DNA from: Hydrogenophilales bacterium
GTDB taxonomy: Bacteria > Pseudomonadota > Gammaproteobacteria > Burkholderiales > Thiobacillaceae
Assembly: GCA_016719465.1 (NCBI GenBank)
Contig: JADJYY010000002.1
Location: 114,818 to 178,817, forward strand
DNA length: 64,000 bases
Reading direction: 5' to 3'
Part shown: positions 17,801 to 25,704 of the stretch, one piece after another
How positions within the stretch are numbered: position 1 is the stretch's first letter
Layout: every line of letters begins with the position of its first letter
Translations under genes and position numbers: made by a program
The notes under the pieces: model-generated
Told to the model about the DNA's origin: nothing
Seen by the model: only the letters and a program-made list of their open reading frames with translations
The model's database searches: none

Positions 17801-19333
17801 TCAGTAACTCTTGAGCCTTGCCTTGACAAGGTTGGCGAGGAAATCGGCGAATGGTGCGATGTTCTGGCCAACGCTGGCGTCTTCGAGCGCGGCCATGTAG
17901 GCATCGCGCTGCTCGACCGGGACCACGGTCCAGGGATAGCCGCCTGAGGCGAGCATCACATTCATCAGAAAGCGCCCCATGCGCCCGTTGCCGTCCATGT
18001 AGGGGTGGATATGGACGAACACGAAATGTCCGAGCACGACGCGCACGGACGGCTCTTGTTCTTCGCGCAGCAATTCGAACAAGGCGGGCATGAGATCCCG
18101 CACCGCTTCGCGGTTGGGCGGGACATGCATCGAGCGCCTGATATAGACCTGGTCATTACGGTATCCGGCAAGGTCAGCCGGCTTGAGCAGACCGGAGGTG
18201 ACGCCGGGGGCGAACATCTCCCGGTACCAGATACGGTGATCCGCATCGGCCACATCGCCGGGGTTTTCGCCCTTCAGCACCTTTCCCACGCTTGCCCGCA
18301 CAGTCTGGAAGGCCTGCCAGTAACCGCGCGCAGCCATGGCGTTGCGCTGGTTCCGGTCATCCTCGTTGTTGTCCGGGTTCCAGTTGCCTTTGCGGACCCG
18401 CTCGATCAGTTCGGGATTGACCAGGTAGCCTTCAATCGAGAGCGAGTGATAGGCATCGGTGACGTACATTTCCTCGACCTGTCTCAGATAGGCCTTGCCG
18501 TCTTTGGGAATTCCCGGCGATTTCGGGAAGCGCGCGATGACGGGGCCGCGCATCTCCCGCCACATCAGGCGCAGGCGGTTGACGTGGGGCGAAGTCTCTC
18601 GCGCGTTCAGGATCGCGGGCGGGCGGGTCTCGAACGGGTCGTTCTCGCGCACGTCGTAACCCGCCGCGCGCATGGTCTCGATGATCTCGTCCGCGATCCG
18701 GGTGCGTCCGATGTTGCGAAAGGCCCCGGCGAGGCGACCCGCGATAGTGCTATGACCGCCTTCCAGCAGCCGGGGCAGGATGTCGGAGGCATCCCGCACC
18801 GTCGAGATCGCCGCGCGCGCATCGGTCGGATGCTGGGTGTAAAAGCCGGGCGCGCAGGTAACCAGCGCTGCCGGAAGCGAGAACAGACGAAGCTTATCCA
18901 GCTCCGCGACATCCTGTGCTTCCGGCAAGGCGGCCCGCACATCGAGCAGCGACGTGCCGTGTGGGAAGGCGGTGATGTTGTTGCGGGCCTTTTTGGCACG
19001 CACCAGGAGCTGGCGCGGCACGGTCCGGTTCCCGGCATGGAGCAAAAGCGATTGTTCCGGGGAGAGGGACCAGTCTTGGGCAAAGCGCTCGTTCAGATAG
19101 GCCGCACAGAATTCCCAGTAGGAGGCATACCAGGCCGTGCTTTCCCCGGCGGGTTCATCCGGGCGACTCGGGATGTACCAGCCCTTCATCACCTCTTGCA
19201 GGAAACCGCCCTTGAGCACCCGCTCCCGGTGCGTGCGGGTCAGGTCGCCAGAGCGGATCGCGACCAGGCCGCGTGCCTGAAGCGCGCGCAGCGCTTCGAG
19301 CGATTGCGCCAGCTTTTCGGACGGGGTGGCCAT
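17801..19333 (-). CDS. Fic family protein with AbiEi-like N-terminal region
   Basis: A 510-aa protein whose C-terminal half is a Fic (AMP-transferase) domain: the motif HPYMDGNGRMGR (residues 443-454) carries the catalytic His and the loop residues. An inhibitory-helix motif S-x-x-x-E-G is visible as SLSIEG near residue 300, ahead of the Fic core. The first 150 residues (GLVAIRSGDLTRTHRERVL, then GGFLQEVMKGWYIP) resemble the winged-helix part of AbiEi-type antitoxins. The start ATG has AGGAAG 10 nt upstream. It sits alone between a toxin-antitoxin pair and the NTPase operon; the target protein is unknown. Confidence 0.88.
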   Translation of the reverse strand: MATPSEKLAQSLEALRALQARGLVAIRSGDLTRTHRERVLKGGFLQEVMKGWYIPSRPDEPAGESTAWYASYWEFCAAYLNERFAQDWSLSPEQSLLLHAGNRTVPRQLLVRAKKARNNITAFPHGTSLLDVRAALPEAQDVAELDKLRLFSLPAALVTCAPGFYTQHPTDARAAISTVRDASDILPRLLEGGHSTIAGRLAGAFRNIGRTRIADEIIETMRAAGYDVRENDPFETRPPAILNARETSPHVNRLRLMWREMRGPVIARFPKSPGIPKDGKAYLRQVEEMYVTDAYHSLSIEGYLVNPELIERVRKGNWNPDNNEDDRNQRNAMAARGYWQAFQTVRASVGKVLKGENPGDVADADHRIWYREMFAPGVTSGLLKPADLAGYRNDQVYIRRSMHVPPNREAVRDLMPALFELLREEQEPSVRVVLGHFVFVHIHPYMDGNGRMGRFLMNVMLASGGYPWTVVPVEQRDAYMAALEDASVGQNIAPFADFLANLVKARLKSY

Positions 19334-19378
19334 GATGTGCGTTCTTCCTGCTGTGTTTGTGTTCGCTTTTTGCGATGA

Positions 19379-19407
19379 ATAATGATTAGCTTTTTATGTT
19401 GTATCAA
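19379..19407 (-). promoter_or_regulatory. Candidate sigma-70 promoter of the Fic gene
   Basis: On the minus strand TTGATA (19407-19402) is separated by 17 bp from CATTAT (19384-19379), in the most AT-rich stretch of the region, giving a leader of about 40 nt before the ATG at 19333. Confidence 0.45.
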
Positions 19408-19497
19408 ATGGCGCTTATTATGTCGATCTATTTTTCGCTTGTTTTGCTGGCAAAGAAAAACCAAACACGCCTACACGTCACTCCAACCCACGTTGCC

Positions 19498-19920
19498 TCA
19501 CCCCTCCTCAAACCAATTCTCGACCAGCAAGCCCTCGTAACAAGCGAAGTCCGCCCGGTTCCGGGTGACCAGAACCAGGCCGTTGGCCATGGCCACGGCG
19601 GCGATCTCGCCGTCCGTGCGTGGAGCTGGCTGGCCTTGAGCGGCGAGCCGGGCGCGTTCCCGGCCCAGCCAGGCGGCACAGCGGGCGTCGTAGGGCAACA
19701 GGGGGAAGCTGGCCAGGATGCCTTCCAGCCAGCGTTCCAGCATCTCGCGGCGGGTGGAGGGCGGTAGGCGGGCAACGCCGAAAACGAGTTCCTCCAGGCT
19801 GGGCGCGGCCAGGGCGCATTCGGCCTGATGGGCCAGCACCCGGCTTTCCACGCGGGAATCGGGGCGTTGCCGGGCCAGCTCGGAGACGATGTGGGTATCG
19901 AGCAGGCAACGCGCCGTCAT
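19498..19920 (-). CDS. vapC: PIN-domain toxin, VapC/FitB type
   Basis: A 140-aa PIN nuclease. The N-terminal LLDTHIVSE supplies the first acidic residue and TDGEIAAVAMAN the later acidic cluster, with VTRN near the end; all are typical of FitB-like VapC toxins that cleave RNA. The start overlaps the stop of the antitoxin gene by 4 bases (ATGA), giving the usual antitoxin-first operon. Length is normal. Confidence 0.9.
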   Translation of the reverse strand: MTARCLLDTHIVSELARQRPDSRVESRVLAHQAECALAAPSLEELVFGVARLPPSTRREMLERWLEGILASFPLLPYDARCAAWLGRERARLAAQGQPAPRTDGEIAAVAMANGLVLVTRNRADFACYEGLLVENWFEEG

Positions 19921-20198
19921 GGCAGTTCGACTTCGCGGCCCGGGGCGCGGTCACGCAGATTGTCGAAGACGGTCTCGTCGGCGAAGGGGACGGCCGCCGC
20001 TCTCATGTCCTCCCGCCAGGCTCGCAGGAATTCCCCCAGCTCAGGCTTGGGCGCGAGCAGGCGCTCGTAGGCTGCGGCGGACAACAGCACCGCCACGGGG
20101 CGCCCGCGCCGCGTGATGCGGACGGGCTCTCCCGCTTCCGCCTGCTGGACGAGGCGGGACAAGTGGTTCTTCGCTTCGGCGATGGAAGCCTGGGTCAT
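19917..20198 (-). CDS. Phd/YefM-type antitoxin
   Basis: A 93-aa antitoxin with the typical N-terminal DNA-binding fold (SIAEAKNHLSRLVQQAEAG, then ITRRGRPVAVLL). The C-terminal part (after residue 50) would wrap the VapC partner. An AGGAGGG-like Shine-Dalgarno (minus strand, about 20199-20210) precedes the ATG. Such antitoxins repress their own operon; the upstream region is short because it is replaced by a poly-G block within 50 bp. Confidence 0.9.
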   Translation of the reverse strand: MTQASIAEAKNHLSRLVQQAEAGEPVRITRRGRPVAVLLSAAAYERLLAPKPELGEFLRAWREDMRAAAVPFADETVFDNLRDRAPGREVELP

Positions 20199-20247
20199 GA
20201 TGCCCTCCTGAAATAGCTAACTAAGATTTGAGAAAGTAAAAACACAT

Positions 20248-20432
20248 TTCTCCCCCCCAACCCCCCCCCCGGGGGGGGGGGGGGGGGGGCGGGGGGCCGG
20301 GCATCCCGCTCGCGGGGGGGGGGGGGGGGGGGGGGGCCGGCGCGCCCGCGGGCGGGGGGCCCCCGCCCGCGGCGGGGGGGGGGGGGGGGGGAGGAGGGGC
20401 GCGCCAAGAAGGGGGGGGGGGGGGGGGGGGGG
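20248..20432. other. Poly-G / poly-C low-complexity block, probable sequencing artefact
   Basis: About 185 bases made almost entirely of G and C in homopolymer runs up to more than 20 long, including several uninterrupted G runs. This does not look like coding DNA or any known element and is abrupt at both edges. It resembles dark-cycle (no-signal) calls or a badly filled gap. The true sequence and length here are unknown. Confidence 0.8.
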
Positions 20433-20619
20433 AAAATCAGTAGATAGCCATGTTGGGAGCCGCTCGCTGGGTTGGCAAACCCGATCGTGGTTTCGCCCCG
20501 CGCAGGGGGGCTATTGATCCGGCCAGATCGTTTTGAACCGGTCACCTCGGCGGAGCGAGGACCAGTCGTGGCGCCAGCGAAATATCTGGATAACGCCTTC
20601 CGCCGGCATGTCGCCGAGT
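20433..20619. other. Non-coding region between artefact and mdeR
   Basis: Normal-looking sequence resumes at about 20433 but holds no gene. The part CCAGCGAAATATCTGGATAA and its surroundings could be the edge of a mobile element lost in the poly-G gap; I could not match it to a family. Confidence 0.4.
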
Positions 20620-21114
20620 TCACCCTCGCCTGGGCGGATCAATGGGCGCGATTCTCCCCAGCATGGGCAATTCGTGCCGCCTGCGCGTCTCGTAGATGAT
20701 GGAGGTCTCGATGCGGGTGACGCCGGGGCGGCTGGTGAAGCGATCCAGGGCCAGGTCCTTGAGGTGGGCGGTGTCCCGGGCGGCGACGTGGACCACCAGG
20801 TCGTAACGGCCGGTGATGAGGTGGGCGGAGCGCACTTCCGGGATGGTCAGCAGGTCTTCCATGAGGCGGTCCACGGTGGCCCGCTCGTGCTTGGCGAGTT
20901 CGATGAAGAACAGGGCTTCCAGGCCCACGCCCATGGCCTTGGGGTCCACCTCGGCGTGGGCGCCGGTGAGCACGCCGTCGGCCCACAGGCGCTTCACGCG
21001 GTCGTGGACGCTGGAGGGGGCCAGCCCCACTTTCCCGGCGATGGCCTTGTTGGAGAGCCGGGCGTCATTCTGCAAAAGGCGAAGGATTTCGGCGTCGATT
21101 CGGTCGAGGGGCAT
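20620..21114 (-). CDS. mdeR: Lrp/AsnC family regulator, likely MdeR
   Basis: A 164-aa regulator: N-terminal helix-turn-helix (LDRIDAEILRLLQNDARLSN, then VGLAPSSVHDRVKRL) followed by the RAM/AsnC ligand domain (GRYDLVVHVAARDT). The ATG at 21114 gives MPLDRIDAEIL, the usual start. It is divergent from a methionine gamma-lyase gene; in Pseudomonas putida the Lrp-type MdeR is divergent from mdeA and activates it. The assignment as MdeR rests on this arrangement. Confidence 0.85.
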   Translation of the reverse strand: MPLDRIDAEILRLLQNDARLSNKAIAGKVGLAPSSVHDRVKRLWADGVLTGAHAEVDPKAMGVGLEALFFIELAKHERATVDRLMEDLLTIPEVRSAHLITGRYDLVVHVAARDTAHLKDLALDRFTSRPGVTRIETSIIYETRRRHELPMLGRIAPIDPPRRG

Positions 21115-21126
21115 GGCGGCGGGGCT

Positions 21127-21179
21127 TTTCCGGAAAGGATTCGGTAGTCGGCGGTCATTCACGATGGGGATAATTCCCC
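21127..21179. promoter_or_regulatory. Palindromes in the mdeR-mdeA divergent region
   Basis: TTTCCGGAAA (21127-21136) is a perfect 10-bp palindrome, and GGGGA-TAAT-TCCCC (21166-21179) is a 5-bp inverted repeat. Both lie in the 146-bp divergent intergenic space and are candidate sites for the Lrp-type regulator. No experimental support. Confidence 0.4.
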
Positions 21180-21260
21180 GGCGCGAATAAGCCGAACCGG
21201 ATTGTAGTTCCCACGCGCGAAGTCGTTTTCCATTCATCTCCCGCCACAAAGGTTTCCCCC

Positions 21261-22457
21261 ATGGCCGCGAAGCACGCCCAGGGCGCCGGGTTTTCCACCC
21301 GCGCCATCCACCACGCCTACGACCCCTACGCCGGGGACGGCGACCTCAACCCGCCCATCCACGTCAGCTCCACCTACACCTTCCCCACCGTGGAGGACGG
21401 CGCCGCGCGCTTCGCCGGGGAGCAGGCGGGCTACGTGTATTCGCGGGTGGGCAACCCCACCACGGTGCTGCTGGAGCAGCGCATCGCCGACCTGGAAGGC
21501 GGCGAGGCGGCCCTGGTCACCGCCTCGGGCATGGGCGCCACCACCTCCCTGCTGTGGACCCTGCTGAAACCCGGGGACGAGGTCATCGCCGACAAGACCC
21601 TGTACGGCTGCACCTTCGGCTTCCTCAACCACGGCCTGGCCCGCTTCGGGGTGAAGATCACCCACCTGGACCTCACCGTGCCGGAAAACCTGGAGGCGGC
21701 CATCGGCCCCGCCACCCGGGTGGTGTATTTCGAGTCCCCGGCCAACCCCAACATGCGCCTGGTGGACATCGCGGCCGTCGCCGCCATCGCCCATCGCCAC
21801 GGCGCCGTGGTGGTGGTGGACAACACCTATTGCACGCCCTATCTCCAGCGCCCCATCGAACTGGGCGCGGACTACGTGGTGCACTCGGCCACGAAATACC
21901 TGGGCGGCCACGGCGACCTCATCGCCGGCGCCATCGTCGGCCCCGGGGAGCCGCTTACCGAGGTGCGCTTCCACGGCATCAAGGACATGACCGGCGCGGT
22001 GCTGTCGTCCCAGGACGCCTTCCTCATCCTGCGCGGCCTCAAGACCCTGGCCCTGCGCATGGACCGCCACTGCGACAACGCCCAGGTCATCGCCGAATTC
22101 CTGGCCAGCCACGACAAGGTGGCCGTGTGCCATTACCCGGGCCTGCCGTCCTTTCCCCAATACGAACTGGGGCGCCGGCAGATGGCCCGGCCGGGGGGCA
22201 TGGTGGCCTTCGAGCTCAAGGGCGGCATCGAGGCGGGGCGCCGCTTCATGAACGCCCTGCGGCTGGTGACCCGCGCCGTCAGCCTGGGGGACGCGGAAAG
22301 CCTGGCCCAGCACCCGGCGAGCATGACCCATTCCTTCTACACCCCGGAGGAACGCGCGGCGCACCTGATCTCCGAGGGCCTGGTGCGGATTTCCGCCGGC
22401 CTGGAGGACGCGGCGGACCTGATCGAGGACATTCGACAGGCGTTGTGCGCGGCATGA
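21261..22457 (+). CDS. mdeA: L-methionine gamma-lyase
   Basis: PLP enzyme that splits L-methionine into methanethiol, ammonia and 2-oxobutyrate. At 398 aa it matches P. putida MdeA in length. The motif YGCTF holds the active-site Cys (residue 117) that separates methionine gamma-lyases from cystathionine lyases; the PLP Lys is residue 212 in SATKYLGGHGD. Other conserved blocks are YVYSRVGNPT and SLGDAESLAQHPASMTHS. It is divergent from the Lrp-type regulator. No mdeB-like dehydrogenase follows. Confidence 0.93.
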   Translation: MAAKHAQGAGFSTRAIHHAYDPYAGDGDLNPPIHVSSTYTFPTVEDGAARFAGEQAGYVYSRVGNPTTVLLEQRIADLEGGEAALVTASGMGATTSLLWTLLKPGDEVIADKTLYGCTFGFLNHGLARFGVKITHLDLTVPENLEAAIGPATRVVYFESPANPNMRLVDIAAVAAIAHRHGAVVVVDNTYCTPYLQRPIELGADYVVHSATKYLGGHGDLIAGAIVGPGEPLTEVRFHGIKDMTGAVLSSQDAFLILRGLKTLALRMDRHCDNAQVIAEFLASHDKVAVCHYPGLPSFPQYELGRRQMARPGGMVAFELKGGIEAGRRFMNALRLVTRAVSLGDAESLAQHPASMTHSFYTPEERAAHLISEGLVRISAGLEDAADLIEDIRQALCAA

Positions 22458-22555
22458 TGCGCGGTTACCGGATGTGAAAAAGCCCGCCCCCGTTCGCGGC
22501 CAATCTTGCTATACAGGTATTGCAGAGTCGCAAATCCTGAATACAGGAGGTCGAA

Positions 22556-22933
22556 ATGCGGCGCAGAGTCAAACGCAGGCTGTTCCTCATGAGCATGGCC
22601 CTGGCGACGGGGGCTTCCGGGCATGCCTTCGCCCAGGGCGGCAAGTCCATCCCGGGCCAGGGGCATGACTTCGGCGGCGACTATCCGGCGGCCAGCCTGC
22701 CCCTCGCGGATGGGGACGGTCTCGAACAGGGCGCGAATTCCAGCACGCTGCTCGGCCAGGTCAAGGCGTTGCTCGGCGGCCTGGGTTACGGAACGGAAAC
22801 GGCCAAGCCCGCTACCGCGCCCAAGGATTGGCGGCTGCAATTGCTCCCGCCCGAAACCCGGAACGATCTGGGCGGCGATTTCAGGACGGACAAGGCCAAG
22901 CGTTTCGGCGTGGCCTTGAGCATGTCGTTCTGA
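22556..22933 (+). CDS. Hypothetical exported protein
   Basis: A 125-aa protein with a basic start and hydrophobic core ending in AFAQ, a likely Sec signal peptide cleaved near residue 27. The mature part is Gly/Leu-rich and ends GVALSMSF, a Phe-terminated end reminiscent of short outer-membrane proteins but too short for a barrel. The ribosome site AGGAGG is 5 nt before the ATG, supporting expression. No family recognised. Confidence 0.6.
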   Translation: MRRRVKRRLFLMSMALATGASGHAFAQGGKSIPGQGHDFGGDYPAASLPLADGDGLEQGANSSTLLGQVKALLGGLGYGTETAKPATAPKDWRLQLLPPETRNDLGGDFRTDKAKRFGVALSMSF

Positions 22934-22981
22934 GCGGCGGTTGCCGCGGCGGGATTGCAGGCCCGCCCACGGCATCAGCCC

Positions 22982-24082
22982 CTAATCCCCGAAGTTCGTC
23001 CCCACCCCCCGGGCGCTTTCCACCCAGGGGTGATCCTGCGGCACCAGCTTGACCTGGCCGGCCACGTCTTCCAGGGGAACCGGCTCGCTGGCTTCGCCCC
23101 GGGCCGCGACCATGACGCCGTATCGGCCCTGCTGGAGCAGATCGGCGGCGGCGGTGCCCAGGCGGGTGGCGAGCAGGCGGTCGGCGGCGGAGGGGGTGCC
23201 GCCCCGTTGCAGGTGGCCCAGGATGGTGACCCGGGCTTCCAGGCCGGTGAGTTTCTCCAGTTGGTGGGCCAGGCGCAGGGTGCGCTCGGCGTAGACCAGT
23301 TCCGGCTCCGCGACGGGTTCCTTGGGCTTCCTGTCCTTCTTTTTCGCGCTGGAAAGTTGCTGCGCCTCGAATTCCTGCCGGGAGATCGCGCCCTCGGCCA
23401 CGGCGACGATGCTGAACGGCTTGCCCTTGCTCCTGCGGGTCTTGATGGCTTGCGCCACCAGGCCCACGTCATAGGGAATTTCCGGAATGAGGATCACGTC
23501 GGCGCCGCCGGCGATGCCGGCGCCCAGGGCCAGCCAGCCGGCCCGGTGGCCCATGATCTCGACCACGATGATGCGGTGGTGGCTGTGGGCGGTGCTGTGC
23601 AGGCGGTCGATGGCGTCGGTGGCGATGCCTAAGGCGGTGTCGAAGCCGAAGGTGGTGTCGGTGAGGGCGACGTCGTTGTCGATGGTCTTGGGCAGGGTCA
23701 CCACGTTGAGGCCGGCCTGCTTCAGGCGCAGGGCGTTCTTCTGGGTGCCGCCGCCGCCCAGGCAGACCAGGCCGTCCAGGCCCAGGGCGTGGTAGTTGGC
23801 GACGATGACCCCGGTCATGTCCTGGAGCTTGCCGTTCACCGGCATCTTGTGGGGCTTGTCGCGGCTGGTGCCGAGAACAGTGCCGCCCAGGGTGAGGATG
23901 CCGGACAGGGCATCGCCCTCCAGGTCCATGGTGCGTTTTTCCATGAAGCCGCGGAAGCCGTCGCGGATGCCGACGATGCGCATGCCGTAGTGGGACAGGC
24001 AGGCCTTGCCGACCCCGCGGATGGCCGCGTTGAGGCCGGGGGTGTCGCCGCCGGAGGTGAGGATGCCGATGGTTTGCGCCAT
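22982..24082 (-). CDS. pfkA: 6-phosphofructokinase family protein
   Basis: Phosphorylates fructose 6-phosphate using ATP or pyrophosphate; 366 aa. N-terminal GILTSGGDTPGLN, catalytic PKTIDND (131-137), and MGHRAGWLA are conserved. At the donor-binding motif the protein reads GGGGT (109-113) where E. coli PfkA has GGDGS: the metal-binding Asp is Gly while the following Gly, typical of ATP enzymes, is kept; PKTIDND has the Lys found in PPi-type and actinobacterial enzymes. So the phosphoryl donor is uncertain. A Lys-rich insert (AKKKDRKPKEP) lies near residue 240. Monocistronic. Confidence 0.85.
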   Translation of the reverse strand: MAQTIGILTSGGDTPGLNAAIRGVGKACLSHYGMRIVGIRDGFRGFMEKRTMDLEGDALSGILTLGGTVLGTSRDKPHKMPVNGKLQDMTGVIVANYHALGLDGLVCLGGGGTQKNALRLKQAGLNVVTLPKTIDNDVALTDTTFGFDTALGIATDAIDRLHSTAHSHHRIIVVEIMGHRAGWLALGAGIAGGADVILIPEIPYDVGLVAQAIKTRRSKGKPFSIVAVAEGAISRQEFEAQQLSSAKKKDRKPKEPVAEPELVYAERTLRLAHQLEKLTGLEARVTILGHLQRGGTPSAADRLLATRLGTAAADLLQQGRYGVMVAARGEASEPVPLEDVAGQVKLVPQDHPWVESARGVGTNFGD

Positions 24083-24147
24083 GTTTTAGAGCTCCTGGAG
24101 GGAATCAGGCGGGGGATTGTCGTGCGGACGCGGCGGCGAGGCCAGAC

Positions 24148-24630
24148 TTACATCATCTCCACCACCCAGCGGGTCACCGTGGCCGTCGCCCGCGCGCACT
24201 GCTGGCCCCGGGCCTGGTCGAAGGCCTTGTATTCCTCGGGATTCCACATGTCGTAGGTCTTGCCGGTGAACCGATGTTGCAGTTCCTGGCAGGTCACGCC
24301 GCCGAACTCGGCGCGGAAGCGCTCCACCAGTTCCTGGCCCTTCTTGAAGTTGTTGATGAAACGGCCCTTGTCCAGCTTGTCGCGGTCCCGGCCGCGTTTC
24401 GCCGAAAGCGCCATGAGGCCGCCGGTCAACGCGCCGCAGGCCCCCTGCCCGGAGAGGCCACCGCCGCCCGACAGGCCATGGCTCGCCTTGATGACGCTGT
24501 CATCGATCACGCCCACGGTCTCCTGCACCGCCGCCAATACGCATTGCGGGCAGCAGCCGTAATCCAGTTCGTACTTCAGGGCCTTGTCGTAGGCGGTTTG
24601 CCCGAGGGCCTGCTTGTCTTCGGCGGTCAT
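24148..24630 (-). CDS. C_GCAxxG_C_C family redox-like protein
   Basis: A 160-aa protein matching the Cys-rich C_GCAxxG_C_C family: CCPQC near residue 27, SGQGACGALTGG as the GCAxxG core, then isolated Cys residues in VTCQEL and QQCARA. Members are often near redox or metal genes and are thought to bind metal or a cofactor; function is not known. Separated from pfkA by 65 bp on the same strand. Confidence 0.75.
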   Translation of the reverse strand: MTAEDKQALGQTAYDKALKYELDYGCCPQCVLAAVQETVGVIDDSVIKASHGLSGGGGLSGQGACGALTGGLMALSAKRGRDRDKLDKGRFINNFKKGQELVERFRAEFGGVTCQELQHRFTGKTYDMWNPEEYKAFDQARGQQCARATATVTRWVVEMM

Positions 24631-24820
24631 TCGGAACTCCCGTGTATTAGATTGCGCTAATGTACCTCAACCGGCTCGCGTTGGCGCGTGGCGTCCCGGT
24701 GGCGAGGTCGCTTCCAGCGGGATGCCGACGCGCGTTTCAGGGAAGCGGCATCGCCGGCAATCCACGCTATGCTGTCAGCCAGTGTGAACAGCCCGGGCAA
24801 AGCCGGGGAAAGAAACCACC

Positions 24821-25114
24821 ATGAAGACGCTGCACCTCGACGCCGACGAACTGGCGCTGAATTTCGACCAATGCCTCAAGCTCGCCAACGCGGCGGCCGG
24901 GCACCTGCTGGAAAAACAGGGCGGCGCCATGCTGCTGTCGTTCTGGGACAACGACCGGGGCCTGGAGTCGCCCCACGGCGTTTCGGAATGCCATTTCCAG
25001 TGCCCCATCCCGGGATGGCAGGATTACGCGGCGAACCGCGGCGGCGCCCTGATGGTCAATTTCGGCAAGGGACGCTTCGTGTTCTGCTACCGCCCCGTGG
25101 AGACAACCGGTTAA
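24821..25114 (+). CDS. Small conserved hypothetical protein
   Basis: A 97-aa soluble protein beginning MKTLHLDADELALNFDQCLK and ending FCYRPVE. It may belong to the AF1514/DUF5619-like small-protein group, but I am not certain. No membrane segment. GGGGAAAG lies upstream of the ATG. Divergent from the C_GCAxxG gene. Confidence 0.6.
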   Translation: MKTLHLDADELALNFDQCLKLANAAAGHLLEKQGGAMLLSFWDNDRGLESPHGVSECHFQCPIPGWQDYAANRGGALMVNFGKGRFVFCYRPVETTG

Positions 25115-25292
25115 AGTGGCGCGCAAAACAACCGATAACAATGGGAGTTGCGGGCCAATATCCTGTCATCCATGACGGCGCCGGCGCGTTATGGTGGCAA
25201 GGCGCCGATCACCATCAGGGTAAGTTGGCGAGCACCCGCAAGGCCTTGTTCTCTTCGTGTCCCTTCGTGGATGAAACGCTTTTCCAGGATCT

Positions 25293-25595
25293 ATGTTCAA
25301 CCTACCCAACTGGGTCTATGAACCACTGCCCTACCTCTACGTGGGACTGGGGATCGTGACCACCTACGGCCTGGATACCCTGCTGGGGAAAACCAGCGGC
25401 ATCATGCTGATCGTGGCCGGCATCATCATCGCCTACATGCGCCACAACTACCGCCGCCTGCTGAAGATCCGGATGGAACGGGAAGCCTGGCTGAAGGACC
25501 AGGCGGAAAGGCGCAAGCGCGAGAAGCAGGCCTGGCTGCGGGATCAGGCCCAGCGCTATCGCGAGGAACTGGACCGCAAGAACGAGGATTTCTGA
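25293..25595 (+). CDS. Small membrane protein with charged coiled-coil tail
   Basis: A 100-aa protein with two hydrophobic segments (LYVGLGIVTTYGLDTLL and IMLIVAGIIIAYM) followed by a highly charged, Glu/Arg/Lys-rich helix (residues 55-100) likely to form a coiled coil in the cytoplasm. Function unknown; it could tether a partner to the membrane. No operon partner is evident. Confidence 0.65.
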   Translation: MFNLPNWVYEPLPYLYVGLGIVTTYGLDTLLGKTSGIMLIVAGIIIAYMRHNYRRLLKIRMEREAWLKDQAERRKREKQAWLRDQAQRYREELDRKNEDF

Positions 25596-25704
25596 TCGGT
25601 GGACCATCCCTGGCCCCGACATGCCGCCACTCGACCCTCCAACGCCCGTCGCCCCCCTGCCCGCCATCCTGCCTGGCGGGTCTGATTCCGGTTCCGCCTG
25701 ATCC

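Noticed and set aside
20250..20430. G-quadruplex regulatory element before the antitoxin gene
   Set aside because: G runs exceed 20 bases with abrupt borders and alternate with poly-C; a sequencing artefact is far likelier.
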